Assembly: GCF_001620365.2 (NCBI RefSeq)
Contig: NZ_LQMT02000021.1
Span: forward strand, 96,160 to 160,159
DNA: 64,000 nt
Reading direction: 5' to 3'
From: Amycolatopsis keratiniphila subsp. keratiniphila
GTDB lineage: Bacteria > Actinomycetota > Actinomycetes > Mycobacteriales > Pseudonocardiaceae
The translations under genes and the position numbers were made by a program. Positions 33,722 to 42,030 of this stretch are shown here, in pieces. How positions within the stretch are numbered: position 1 is the stretch's first letter; every line of letters begins with the position of its first letter. Under the pieces are notes generated by a model. It saw only the letters and a list, made by a program, of their open reading frames with translations, made no database searches and was not told the DNA's origin.

Positions 33722-34717
33722 TCAGGCGGAGAGCCGGCCGGCCGAAGGGGCCAGACCCTCCCGGATGTTCTGCCGCCACAGCTCGTACGCGGGCGTCCCG
33801 TCGGCGGCGTCCTCGGTGACCTCGGTCGAGTCGGCAAGCCGAACGGCCTCCTCGATGCTCAGCCCGGCGAGCGCGCGGGCGGCGCGGCGGGTGTGCGGCG
33901 GGACGAACGACGAGAACGTCCTCGCCTTCACCGCGAAGACGACGCCGAGCCCGAGCTCGTCCTGGTGCTCCCCCGCCGCCTCGCGGAGCCTCACCAGCCC
34001 GGGCCGGTCGCAGCCGCCCGCGAAGGTCGAAGCCAGCCCGACACCGCTCCAGAGGTCCGGGCGGCGTCCGGCCGGGAAGCGGTCCACCGCCGCGGCGACC
34101 TTCACCGGATCGCCGCCGTTGATGAACCACAGCGCCCGCCCGATGCCCTGGTCGCAGGCGCGCGGGAAGTACGCGGGGGCGCCCGCCCACGGGTACGGCT
34201 TGGGGACGAACTGCTCGTCGACCCATTTGCGCGTGTCGAAGTAGGCGCGGTCGAAGGCGTAGCCGTCGACGGCCAGCCAGCTCATCGTCGGGTGGAACGG
34301 CACGCCGTCCAGCTCCGGCAGCACCTTCTTCCACAGCGGCCGGGGCAGCCGGGCCATCGCGAAGCCGATGCCGATGTAGGTCAGGAACACGTGCGGGAGT
34401 CCGGGGCCGCTCATCAGTTCGGCCGTGCGGTCCTTGCGGCCGCCGGGCATGACGTCGAGGATGGTGAACGCCATCGCCGCGCCCTCGTAGGCGAACCCGC
34501 GCATCTCCGGCTCGACCATGTCCAGCCGCCGTTCGGCCTCCCACAGCGCAGGCGCGTCGATCCCCCACTCGAAGCCGCACACCACCGACTGCGGGATCGA
34601 CTCCAGCCGCGCGGTCGACGGCGTCCGCGGCACTCCGAAGCCGCGCCCCTCGAAGCCGACCGAAGCCAGCGAAGGCGCGAACATGACCTTGCGCAGGGCA
34701 CCCAGCAATGAGCTCAT
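33722..34717 (-). CDS. DUF1702 protein, second copy, outside the enediyne cassette
   Basis: A 331-residue protein of the DUF1702 family (UnbL/E3 type). It shares the family blocks with the protein at 62843: RGFAYEGAAM, DVMPGG, YIGIGFAMARLP, DGYAFDRAYFDTRK, CDQGIGRALWFINGGD and GVGLASTFAGGC. AAAGGA six nt before the ATG at 34717 sets the start. DUF1702 genes are hallmarks of enediyne clusters; their biochemical role in core formation is not settled. Standing alone among regulators, about 29 kb from the other copy, it may belong to a split cluster, be a regulator-linked duplicate, or be E2-like. Confidence 0.85.
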   Translation of the reverse strand: MSSLLGALRKVMFAPSLASVGFEGRGFGVPRTPSTARLESIPQSVVCGFEWGIDAPALWEAERRLDMVEPEMRGFAYEGAAMAFTILDVMPGGRKDRTAELMSGPGLPHVFLTYIGIGFAMARLPRPLWKKVLPELDGVPFHPTMSWLAVDGYAFDRAYFDTRKWVDEQFVPKPYPWAGAPAYFPRACDQGIGRALWFINGGDPVKVAAAVDRFPAGRRPDLWSGVGLASTFAGGCDRPGLVRLREAAGEHQDELGLGVVFAVKARTFSSFVPPHTRRAARALAGLSIEEAVRLADSTEVTEDAADGTPAYELWRQNIREGLAPSAGRLSA

Positions 34718-35140
34718 CATACGTCCTTTGTGGATAGTGGCGGCTTCGCGCGAACCGGCTCGTGCCGAGGAGACCATGCCGCGATCGACGTCCGATCGAG
34801 GTCGGCGCCGGTACCGCCGAACAGTCCATCGCCGTCTCCGGAATGGAGAGAGTTCACCCGTTCGCCGGACCGATTCACCGGAATGGAACGTACTCGACAG
34901 GGAATGAAAACCACTTGAGGTAGCAATTTTACCTTCTTCTGACCTGACAGCGAGTAATCGATCGCTCGCAGTTTCAGTACCTTCGAAGCCGACGCATCGC
35001 CGCAGCTCACCGCCACATTGATCATGTCGGGCCGACCGCGAGGAAAAGCGCAACCTTGCATCGTGCGATTCCGATTCACTCTTCCGGGTTTGCTATGTAC
35101 ACTGAGAGTTAGCGCGTTTTCTGGGGAAGAGGAGGTCGGA
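34718..35140. promoter_or_regulatory. Divergent control region with direct repeats
   Basis: A 423-nt gap between the DUF1702 gene and a response-regulator gene. CCGGAATGGA occurs at 34838-34847 and again at 34878-34887 (40 nt apart), with a weaker GGGAATGAA about 21 nt further (34899). Spacing near 21 and 40 nt equals two and four turns of the helix, as expected for sites of a SARP or a response regulator. Close to the regulator gene, CTATGTACACT (about 35092-35102) is a likely -10 region. Confidence 0.45.
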
Positions 35141-35746
35141 GTGATCCGAGTCCTATTGGCCGAGGATATGCACATGGTCCGTGGCGCCTTGGTCGCCCTG
35201 TTGAACCTCGAACAGGACATCGAGGTCGTCGCCGAGGTCTGCTCCGGCGACAAGATCCTCCCGATGGCCGCGGAGTATCTCCCGGACGTCGCGATCATCG
35301 ACATCGATCTACCGGCCAAGGACGGGCTCGCGGCCGCTTCCGAGCTCTGCCAGCAACTTCCGAGCGTCCGCACGCTGATCCTCACCTCGCTCGGCCGCCC
35401 GGGCACCGTGCGCCGCGCGCTCGACGCGAAGGTCAACGGCTTCCTGCTCAAGGACGCGCCGGCCGACAAGCTCGCCAACGCCGTCCGTTCGGTCGCCATC
35501 GGCCGCCGGGTCATCGACAGCGAACTGGCGTTGTCCGCCTGGGAAACGGAAGACTGCCCGCTGACCCCGCGGGAAGCGGAGATCCTCCGCCTCGCCGCGA
35601 ACGGGCGCACGGTCGCCGACATCGCGGCGGAGCTGTTCCTGTCACCGGGGACCGTGCGGAACTATCTCGCCACCGTGGTCACGAAACTCAACGCCCGCAA
35701 CAGGGTGGACGCCATCCGCATCGCCACCGATTCGGACTGGCTCTGA
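35141..35746 (+). CDS. NarL/DesR-family response regulator (copy 2 of 3)
   Basis: A 201-residue regulator with receiver (AEDMHMVRG, phosphorylated Asp in IIDIDLPAKDG, Lys in LLKDAPADKL) and LuxR-type HTH (CPLTPREAEILRL, SPGTVRNYLATVVTKLNARNRVDAI). Start is the GTG at 35141 after GAGGAGG. It is the most diverged of the three paralogues in the window. It is divergent from the lone DUF1702 gene and followed by the SARP gene, so it probably governs this island. No kinase is adjacent. Confidence 0.88.
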   Translation: MIRVLLAEDMHMVRGALVALLNLEQDIEVVAEVCSGDKILPMAAEYLPDVAIIDIDLPAKDGLAAASELCQQLPSVRTLILTSLGRPGTVRRALDAKVNGFLLKDAPADKLANAVRSVAIGRRVIDSELALSAWETEDCPLTPREAEILRLAANGRTVADIAAELFLSPGTVRNYLATVVTKLNARNRVDAIRIATDSDWL

Positions 35747-35770
35747 CCCGTTCCGCGTCTTCTCTTTTGC

Positions 35771-35798
35771 CACAACCGGTTCATCGCGGCAGGTTGTG
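35771..35798. promoter_or_regulatory. Inverted repeat upstream of the SARP gene
   Basis: CACAACC (35771-35777) and GGTTGTG (35792-35798) are perfect complements 14 nt apart, centred 21 nt between half-site starts, about 115 nt before the SARP start. A possible dimer-binding operator. Confidence 0.35.
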
Positions 35799-35912
35799 AC
35801 GATCGCATACCGCGCAACGAAGAAATCATGGCCGACCGGGTGTTTCCGGCACTGTTCCGAAGGTTCCGCCTCTGTCACCGTCATCGAGGGGGACTCCGCC
35901 GGAGGGGCAGGG

Positions 35913-36692
35913 ATGCACGCGATGACCATCGAAGCGGGTGACACGGCCAGGTTGCTGGGGCCACTCGAGCTGCACATCGACGGCGCCGACCGCGCGCCGA
36001 GCACGCCGAAACTCCTGCAACTGCTGGCGATGCTGCTCATCCGTCCCGGCAAGACGGTCCACGTCGACTCCCTCGTCCACGAGCTGTGGAACGACGCGCC
36101 CCCGCGCAGTGTCCGCCGGACCCTGCACACCTACGTCCACCACCTCCGCCGCCACCTCGACCCCGGTGGCAACGGCGGTCTGCTGGTCACCAGCTCGCCC
36201 GGCTACCGGCTCGAGATCGACGCGGGCGTGGTCGACGTGTCGGAGTTCCAGCGGCTGCACCGGCTCGGCCGCGACCTGCTGGACGAGGGTGACAACGCGG
36301 CGGCCGCGCACGCGTTCCGTACCGCGCTGGACCTGTGGTCCGGTCCCCCGCTGGCGAACATCCACTGTGGACCGACCTTGGCCGCCTACACCGTCTATCT
36401 GCTGGAGCATCGGCGCAACGCCCGCGACCTGTGGATCGAGGCCGAGATCCGGGCGGGCAGGCACCGGGAGATGCTCGGCGTGCTGCGGTCGCTGACCACC
36501 GCCGACCCGTTCGACGAAACCCTGCACGCCCACCTGATCCGCGCGCTGGGGCTCAGCGGACGGCGCAGCGACGCGCTGGCGGCCTACGAGTGGCTGCGAT
36601 CCAGGCTCGAGGACGAACTGGGGGTGACACCCTGCGCCGAACTGCGAGAGCTGCACCGCGAGCTGCTCTCCGAGGGACATCCGGTCCGCTGA
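35913..36692 (+). CDS. SARP-type activator (OmpR-like DNA-binding plus BTAD domain)
   Basis: A 259-residue regulator starting at the ATG at 35913 after GGAGGGG. Residues about 10-105 are an OmpR/PhoB-like winged helix (LLQLLAMLLIRPGKTV, RRTLHTYVHHLRRHLD), residues about 110-255 a bacterial transcriptional activation domain (VDVSEFQRLHRLGRDLL; DPFDETLHAHLIRALG). Small SARPs of this build are pathway-specific activators of polyketide and other clusters and bind heptamer direct repeats near -35 boxes. It is the best candidate for turning on the enediyne-type genes to the right (inference from class and position). Confidence 0.88.
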   Translation: MHAMTIEAGDTARLLGPLELHIDGADRAPSTPKLLQLLAMLLIRPGKTVHVDSLVHELWNDAPPRSVRRTLHTYVHHLRRHLDPGGNGGLLVTSSPGYRLEIDAGVVDVSEFQRLHRLGRDLLDEGDNAAAAHAFRTALDLWSGPPLANIHCGPTLAAYTVYLLEHRRNARDLWIEAEIRAGRHREMLGVLRSLTTADPFDETLHAHLIRALGLSGRRSDALAAYEWLRSRLEDELGVTPCAELRELHRELLSEGHPVR

Positions 36693-36737
36693 AGCACCAC
36701 CCGCCACCACCAGATCAAGGAAACTGAGGAGTCAAGC

Positions 36738-37424
36738 ATGACCGCTCGTACCTATGGCCAGTTCTGCGGCCTCGCCCGCGCGCTCGAGATCATCGGGGAA
36801 CGCTGGTCCCTGCTCGTGATCCGCGACCTCGTGCTCGGGCCGAAGCGCTTCGACGAGCTCCAGCACGGCCTGCCGAAGATCCCGACGAGCATCCTGTCGA
36901 CCCGGCTCAACGAACTCGAACGGCACGGGGTCGTCCAGCGCCGGGTGCTCTCACAGCTCGACGCCGGGGTGGTCTACGAGCTGACCGAATACGGCAACGA
37001 CCTCGACCAGATCCTGCTGCAGCTGGGCCTGTGGGGCGCCCGTTCGCTCACCGACCCGGCAGCCGACGACCTGTTCACCCTCGACGCGGCCATCCTGTCG
37101 CTCTACACCACGTTCCAGCCCGACGCGGCCCGCGGCATCGACTGCGCGTTCGAGCTGCACTACGGCGACCAGATGATCGTGCACGCGGTGGTCGAGGACG
37201 GCGCCATGACCGCCGGGGAGGGCCCGCACCCGAACCCCGACCTCGTCATCGAGCCGCGCGGCCCGGTCGTGCTGAAGCTGCTGAACGGCGAGATGGCCGC
37301 CGCGAGCGCGCTCACCTGCGGCGCGGTGGCCATCAAGGGCGAGCCTGCCATGCTGGAGCTGTTCACGCGGCTGTTCCACATCCCCTCGGCCCCGTCCAAG
37401 GCCGAAGGGCTCGTCACGCACTGA
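36738..37424 (+). CDS. HxlR-family regulator with C-terminal sterol-carrier-like domain
   Basis: A 228-residue protein. The N-terminal 100 residues are an HxlR winged helix (CGLARALEIIGERWSLLVIRDL, KIPTSILSTRLNELE). The C-terminal about 110 residues look like the SCP2-like domain that some actinobacterial HxlR regulators carry, a possible ligand pocket. It starts 45 nt after the SARP gene behind GGAAACTGAGGAG and is probably co-transcribed with it. Cys10 is at the position typical of HxlR sensors. Confidence 0.83.
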   Translation: MTARTYGQFCGLARALEIIGERWSLLVIRDLVLGPKRFDELQHGLPKIPTSILSTRLNELERHGVVQRRVLSQLDAGVVYELTEYGNDLDQILLQLGLWGARSLTDPAADDLFTLDAAILSLYTTFQPDAARGIDCAFELHYGDQMIVHAVVEDGAMTAGEGPHPNPDLVIEPRGPVVLKLLNGEMAAASALTCGAVAIKGEPAMLELFTRLFHIPSAPSKAEGLVTH

Positions 37425-37432
37425 ACCGCGGG

Positions 37433-37462
37433 CGCGTGGGACCGGGACGCCGGTCCCACGCG
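37433..37462. terminator. Bidirectional terminator
   Basis: CGCGTGGGACCGG (37433-37445) pairs perfectly with CCGGTCCCACGCG (37450-37462), 13 bp with a 4-nt loop, exactly between the convergent HxlR-like and TsaC-like genes. Confidence 0.85.
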
Positions 37463-38083
37463 TCATTCGAAGCGCGAGGTGTCGCCCGCGCCCCGGCGTA
37501 CGATCTCCGGCTCGCCCGACGAGAAATCGATGACCGTGGTGGGCTCGACCCCGCAGTCGCCGGAGTCGATCACCGCGTCCACCACGTGCTCCAGATGCTC
37601 CTTGATGTCCCAGCCCTGGGTCATCGGCTCCTCCTGGTCGGGCAGCAGCAGCGTGCTCGACAGCAGCGGCTCGCCGAGTTCGCCGAGCAGCGCCTGGGTG
37701 ACCACGTGGTCGGGGATGCGCACACCGACGGTCTTCTTCTTGGCGTGCAGCAGCCGTCGCGGCACCTCCTTGGTGGCCGGGAGGATGAACGTGTAGCTGC
37801 CCGGTGTGGACGCCTTGACCGCGCGGAAGACCGCGTTGTCCACGTGCACGAACTGGCCCAGCTGGGCGAAGTCCTGGCACACCAGGGTGAAATGGTGGCG
37901 GTCGTCGAGTTTGCGGATGCTCCGGATGCGGTCGATGCCCTGCTTGTTCCCCAGCTGGCAGCCGAGGGCGAAACAGGAATCCGTCGGGTACGCGATGAGC
38001 CCGTCCTCGCGCAGGATGTCGACGACCTGTCCGATCGCGCGTCGTTGCGGATTCTCCGGATGTACGTCGAAATACCTGGCCAT
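37463..38083 (-). CDS. L-threonylcarbamoyladenylate synthase-like protein (YciO/YrdC/Sua5)
   Basis: A 206-residue YrdC-domain protein. QVVDILREDGLIAYPTDSCFALG and KQGIDRIRSIRKLDDRHHFTLVC are the classic nucleotide-binding elements, and the C-terminus has SSTLLLPDQEEPMTQGWD. The family makes threonylcarbamoyl-AMP for tRNA t6A modification; the YciO branch, which this resembles by size, may have another role. The ATG at 38083 has no strong ribosome site. Position within the regulatory island appears incidental. Confidence 0.85.
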   Translation of the reverse strand: MARYFDVHPENPQRRAIGQVVDILREDGLIAYPTDSCFALGCQLGNKQGIDRIRSIRKLDDRHHFTLVCQDFAQLGQFVHVDNAVFRAVKASTPGSYTFILPATKEVPRRLLHAKKKTVGVRIPDHVVTQALLGELGEPLLSSTLLLPDQEEPMTQGWDIKEHLEHVVDAVIDSGDCGVEPTTVIDFSSGEPEIVRRGAGDTSRFE

Positions 38084-38325
38084 GCGCAGAGCTTAGGGCC
38101 ACCGGTGCCCGCCCGCCCCGCGTGGCGTACAAAGTGGAACCCACGTCTTCCATCGTGGCGTGTTCCGCGATCCCCGGCGTGGTCCGAACGCCCCACACCC
38201 GCGCGGGTGACCACGGGGATTTTCCCTGTCCCGGGCGGGAAAATGTCTCCCTGATCATCCTCCTCCCCGCCACGGAAGCGGGAACCGGGGTAACGAAGAT
38301 GGGTTAGGATCCGAATCACACCGCG

Positions 38326-40731
38326 ATGGAGGTCGTGCGACGGCCTCGGCCGTCGCAAGGGGGCAGCACGACAAGGATCAAGACGTCTTCTGTTACCACT
38401 GGGGTGCCCGTGCCGGATCAGCTCGCCGTGACCGCCGAACCTCTGGGTACCGCCGGGGTCGACCGGCGGCCGCGCCGGGCACTGTTCCTCGCCGGGCTGA
38501 TCATCACCGTCGTCTTCGTCAACTCGTGCCTGTTCGGGCTCCTCGCGGTCTTGTTCCGGCCGGGGGTGGACTTCTGGCAAGGCCTGCTGGCCGTGCTGTA
38601 CGTCGGTCCCGTGCTGGCGATCCAGCTGCTGTACTTCAGCCGTCCGGCGGTCCGGCTCGACACCAAGCTCGCGAAGGCCATGCTGGTGGTGCAGGCGTGC
38701 CTGGCGTTCTTGTCGACCCTGCACTTCGACGCGGCGTTGAGCTCGCTGACCACCCTCGCGGCGGGCAGCGCGCTGCTGCTGTTCCGGCCGCGGACGGGCT
38801 GGACGGTGTTCACCGTGTTCATGGCGGGCACGATCTGGATCCTGTGGACCTACGACGAGACCTGGCTCGGCGCGCTGTTCGACAGCGTCACCGCGGTCTT
38901 CTACGCCCTGGTCGTGTACCTGCTGACCTGGCTCGCGCGGCTGGTGACCGAACTGCACCAGGCCAGGACCGAGCTGGCGAGGCGGGCCGTGGCCGAGCAG
39001 CGGCTGGCCTTCGCGAGGGACCTGCACGACCTGCTCGGCCTCAGCCTGTCCGCGATCGCGCTCAAGGGCGAACTGGTGCACCGGCTGCTGAGGAAGTCGC
39101 TGGACCGGGCGCGTGAGGAGCTCGCCGAGATCACCGGGATCGCGCAGCGGACGCTGTCCGACGTGCGGTCGGTGGCCAGGGGCTACCGGGAGCTGTCGCT
39201 CGACAAGGAGTCCCGGACCGCGGTGTCGCTGCTCTCGGCGTCGAACGTCGCGGTGCGGGTCGACCTCGAACAGGTCGAGCTCCCGGTGAAGCTGCGCACC
39301 CTGCTGGCGAAGGTGCTGCGCGAGGGTGTCACGAACGTGCTCCGCTACACCGGCGTCGAGCACTGCGAGATCACCGTGCGCGCGAGTGGCGGCCGGGTCG
39401 CGCTGGAGATCGTCCACGACGGGACGGCGCACGACGACGTGCCCGAGGAGACGGCCGAGAGCCTGCGCGAGGTGACCGGGGAGGTCGCCGGGCACGGCGG
39501 GAAGCTGAGCGCGGGTCCCGACGCGGCGGGCCGGTGGCGGCTGCACGCCGAACTCCCGGTGCCCGAACAGGCCGAGCCCACCGAGACCGCGCTGGCCGAG
39601 GGTTCCGGGCACTGGTCCCGGATCGACGCCAGGAACGTCCAATGGACGATGACGGTGGTCTTCATCGTCTTCAGCCTCTCCGCGATGGCACGGGCGTTCA
39701 TGCTGACCGACGACGGCTGGTCCCTGGCGCTCATCGCCGGCTACCTCACCGCGCTGACCACGCTGCAGCTGTCCTACTTCGCCCGCCCGAACGTCCGGTT
39801 GCGCTCGCGGCAGAGCTACGCGCTGCTGTTCGTGCAGGCCTGCCTGATCTTCCTGCCGCTGATCCCGCTCGGGAGCGCGTGGGTGAGCCTGCCCAGCCTG
39901 TTCGCCGGCACCGCGCTGCTGGTGCTGCCGCCGCTGGCGGGCTGGACGGCGTTCGCGGTGACCGCCGCCGGGGTGGTGCTGATCCGGATCGCCTACGGCA
40001 CCGACTTCCTCGGCGGCTTCTACACTTTCGCGTCCATCCTGAACACCGGGCTGATGGTGTTCGGGCTGATCTGGCTGATCCGGCTGGTGACCGAACTGGG
40101 CGAGACCAGGAAACGCCTCGCCGAGGTCGCGGTCGCGGAGGAGCGGCTGCGGTTCGCCCGCGACCTGCACGACCTGCTGGGGATGAGCCTGTCGGCGATC
40201 GCGCTGAAGAGCGAGCTGACCACCCGGATCATGGACATCGACACCGATCGCGCCTCCGCCGAGCTGGTGGAGATCCTCGGGCTGACGCGGCAGGCGCTGA
40301 CCGACGTCCGGTCGGTGGCGAGTGGCTACCGCGAACTGTCGCTGGATCAGGAGTCGCGGTCGGCGCAGGCGGTGCTGGTGGCCGCCGACGTCCAGGTGCG
40401 GCTGGAGATCGAGCACGAGGACCTGCCGACGACGGTGCGGACCGTGCTGGCCGTGGTGCTGCGCGAGGGCGTGACGAACGTGTTGCGGCACAGCAAGGTC
40501 GAACGCTGCGAGATCGCCGTGCGGCGGACCGGCGACGGCGTCGCGCTCGACATCGTCAACGACGGCGTGGTGAACGGGCGGCCGCCGAAGCCGGAGCAAC
40601 CGGTGCGGGTGGAGGCCCCGGGCAGCGGCATCACGAACATGTCCGACCGCGTCGCCGGGCTCGGCGGGGAACTGACCGCCGGCGTGGAGCCCGACGGGCG
40701 GTTCCGGCTGCGTGCCGTGGTGCCCGTTTAG
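38326..40731 (+). CDS. Tandem double sensor histidine kinase
   Basis: An 801-residue protein made of two successive membrane kinases. Each half has about four to five membrane helices, a HisKA_3 box and an ATPase part: first half His234 (RDLHDLLGLS), N-box LREGVTNVLR (Asn337); second half His615 (RDLHDLLGMS), N-box repeated, then the complete G-box GSGITNMSDRVAGLGG. The first half lacks that G-box: the segment is VTGEVAGHGG, so its ATP lid looks degenerate. The halves are clearly a fused duplication. Its 3' end overlaps the convergent response-regulator gene by 4 nt. The start could also be GTG 38404 or 38410. Confidence 0.85.
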   Translation: MEVVRRPRPSQGGSTTRIKTSSVTTGVPVPDQLAVTAEPLGTAGVDRRPRRALFLAGLIITVVFVNSCLFGLLAVLFRPGVDFWQGLLAVLYVGPVLAIQLLYFSRPAVRLDTKLAKAMLVVQACLAFLSTLHFDAALSSLTTLAAGSALLLFRPRTGWTVFTVFMAGTIWILWTYDETWLGALFDSVTAVFYALVVYLLTWLARLVTELHQARTELARRAVAEQRLAFARDLHDLLGLSLSAIALKGELVHRLLRKSLDRAREELAEITGIAQRTLSDVRSVARGYRELSLDKESRTAVSLLSASNVAVRVDLEQVELPVKLRTLLAKVLREGVTNVLRYTGVEHCEITVRASGGRVALEIVHDGTAHDDVPEETAESLREVTGEVAGHGGKLSAGPDAAGRWRLHAELPVPEQAEPTETALAEGSGHWSRIDARNVQWTMTVVFIVFSLSAMARAFMLTDDGWSLALIAGYLTALTTLQLSYFARPNVRLRSRQSYALLFVQACLIFLPLIPLGSAWVSLPSLFAGTALLVLPPLAGWTAFAVTAAGVVLIRIAYGTDFLGGFYTFASILNTGLMVFGLIWLIRLVTELGETRKRLAEVAVAEERLRFARDLHDLLGMSLSAIALKSELTTRIMDIDTDRASAELVEILGLTRQALTDVRSVASGYRELSLDQESRSAQAVLVAADVQVRLEIEHEDLPTTVRTVLAVVLREGVTNVLRHSKVERCEIAVRRTGDGVALDIVNDGVVNGRPPKPEQPVRVEAPGSGITNMSDRVAGLGGELTAGVEPDGRFRLRAVVPV

Positions 40732-41336
40732 ATCCAGCCCGATTCCTTGGCGATGCGGATCGCGTCGACCCGGTTGCGCGCGTTGAGCTTCGACACGATC
40801 GTGGTCAGGTAGTTGCGCACGGTTCCGGTGGAGAGAAAGGCCTTCGCCGCGACCTCCAGGGTGTCGCGGCCTTCGGCGGTGAGCCGCAGGACGTCGATCT
40901 CCCGCGGCGTCAGCGGGCATTCCACGGTGTCCCAGGCGGCGAGGGCCAAATCGCCGTCGACCATCCTCCGCCCGGCAGCCACCCCGCGCACGGCGTTGGC
41001 GAGCTTCTCCGCGGGGGCGTCCTTCAGCAGGAAGCCGCTCACTTTGGCCGCCAATGCCCGCCGGAGCGTGCCGGGCCTGCCGAGGCTGGTCAGGATCAGG
41101 GTCCTGACCTCCGGGAGCTGCTCGTGGAGCTCGGTGGCCGCGGTGAGCCCGTCCTTGCCGGGGAGGTCGATGTCGATGATCGCGACCTGGGTGCGGGAGC
41201 CCCGTGCGGCGGGGAGGATCTCGTCACCCGACGCCACCTCGGACACCACTTCGATATCCGGTTCGAGCCGCAGCAGCGCCACGAGCGCCCCGCGGACGAT
41301 GTGCATGTCTTCGGCCACGAGAACCCTGATCACCAT
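40728..41336 (-). CDS. NarL/DesR-family response regulator (copy 3 of 3)
   Basis: A 202-residue regulator with receiver (VAEDMHIVRG, Asp in IIDIDLPGKDG, LLKDAPAEKL) and LuxR-type HTH (CPLTPREIDVLRL, STGTVRNYLTTIVSKLNARNRVDAI). Nearly identical in much of the receiver to the copy at 31882. GAGGGGACGG precedes the ATG at 41336. It is tail-to-tail with the double kinase gene, so they probably form a pair, with kinase and regulator on separate promoters. Confidence 0.9.
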   Translation of the reverse strand: MVIRVLVAEDMHIVRGALVALLRLEPDIEVVSEVASGDEILPAARGSRTQVAIIDIDLPGKDGLTAATELHEQLPEVRTLILTSLGRPGTLRRALAAKVSGFLLKDAPAEKLANAVRGVAAGRRMVDGDLALAAWDTVECPLTPREIDVLRLTAEGRDTLEVAAKAFLSTGTVRNYLTTIVSKLNARNRVDAIRIAKESGWI

Positions 41337-41390
41337 GGCGCCGTCCCCTCACGCACACCCCCATGGCCCCCAACATAAACACGCCCGCAC

Positions 41391-41402
41391 GGAACGCGTT
41401 CC
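41391..41402. promoter_or_regulatory. Palindrome upstream of response regulator copy 3
   Basis: GGAACGCGTTCC is a perfect 12-bp palindrome 55 nt before the response-regulator start. A related GTTCC...GGAAAC arrangement lies upstream of copy 1 (32552-32569), which suggests autoregulation by this regulator family. Confidence 0.4.
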
Positions 41403-41520
41403 ACCGTTCGGGTGGTGAGCCGGCCGGGGACGGCCGGGCGACAGGGTCACCTGTCGACGGAATTCGCAGTCGGTCGGCTACTTTCCGTCGACCTGACGGG
41501 GAGGCACCCCGCACACGAAA

Positions 41521-41559
41521 CCGGCCGCCACTCGCCTTCAGGGTGCGAGTGACGGCCGG
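41521..41559. terminator. Terminator after the Cys-rich peptide gene
   Basis: Arms 41521-41535 (CCGGCCGCCACTCGC) and 41545-41559 pair over 15 bp with one mismatch and a 9-nt loop, 10 nt past the minus-strand stop at 41570. Confidence 0.75.
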
Positions 41560-41569
41560 AAGAGTGCGT

Positions 41570-41761
41570 TCAGCTCGCTTCGGCCAGCGGCGGGGCGGTG
41601 CAACAGGCGCCGGTGAAGCAGCTGAATGCCTCACTGCGGTGCTGGTTGGTCCAGTGGTCGAACCGGTCGATCACCAGCTCGACCTCGTTCCCGGCGAACC
41701 CGGTGTCGATCCCCCGGACGGCGAAGAGCGAGCGGACGTTGTCGGTCGCGGTGTTCATCAT
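41570..41761 (-). CDS. 63-residue peptide with Cys-rich tail, possible RiPP precursor
   Basis: A 63-residue product with a clear ribosome site (GGGAG six nt before the ATG at 41761) and its own terminator downstream. The first about 45 residues are leader-like, with acidic and aliphatic stretches (GNEVELVIDRFD); the last 18 carry SCFTGACC and a Thr/Pro/Ala end. There is no signal peptide. A leader-plus-small-core layout with Cys, Ser and Thr at the end fits a ribosomally made, modified peptide, but no known modifying enzyme family (LanM, LanB, YcaO, radical SAM) is next to it. It may instead be a small metal- or redox-linked protein. Confidence 0.55.
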   Translation of the reverse strand: MMNTATDNVRSLFAVRGIDTGFAGNEVELVIDRFDHWTNQHRSEAFSCFTGACCTAPPLAEAS

Positions 41762-41871
41762 CGATGGCTCCCAGGCTGTTCGGTGGTGTTCCTTCGATGA
41801 GGAAATCGTGCTGCTCAGGGCGGGTACGCGGCCAGTGCCATGCATCATCGCGGGGATGTGCTTTTCACCTA

Positions 41872-41893
41872 AGCCGGAAGGTGCCTTCCGGCT
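41872..41893. terminator. Terminator of the AhpD-like operon
   Basis: AGCCGGAAGG (41872-41881) and CCTTCCGGCT (41884-41893) are perfect 10-bp complements with a 2-nt centre, in the gap between the AhpD-like stop (42031) and the Cys-rich peptide gene, both on the minus strand. The centre is too tight for an ideal hairpin, so an operator role is an alternative. Confidence 0.5.
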
Positions 41894-42030
41894 GCTCCGT
41901 TTCCGCGATCATGGGCGCCGAACGGAGTAGCGGGCACCGATTTCGACGACGGAAAGTGGTGGCGCGATCTCAGCACGACATGGTGACCCCGCGTGGTCAT
42001 CACCCGGTTACCCGCACCCGAATGGCCCAG

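Noticed and set aside
37621..40920. Minus-strand open frame of 1099 codons
   Set aside because: It runs through the double kinase and the TsaC-like gene on opposite or other frames and has no domain; pure GC-bias artefact.
41570..41761. Calling the Cys-rich peptide a lanthipeptide
   Set aside because: No LanB/LanC/LanM, LanKC or other known RiPP enzyme is encoded nearby, so only a cautious precursor-like label is given.
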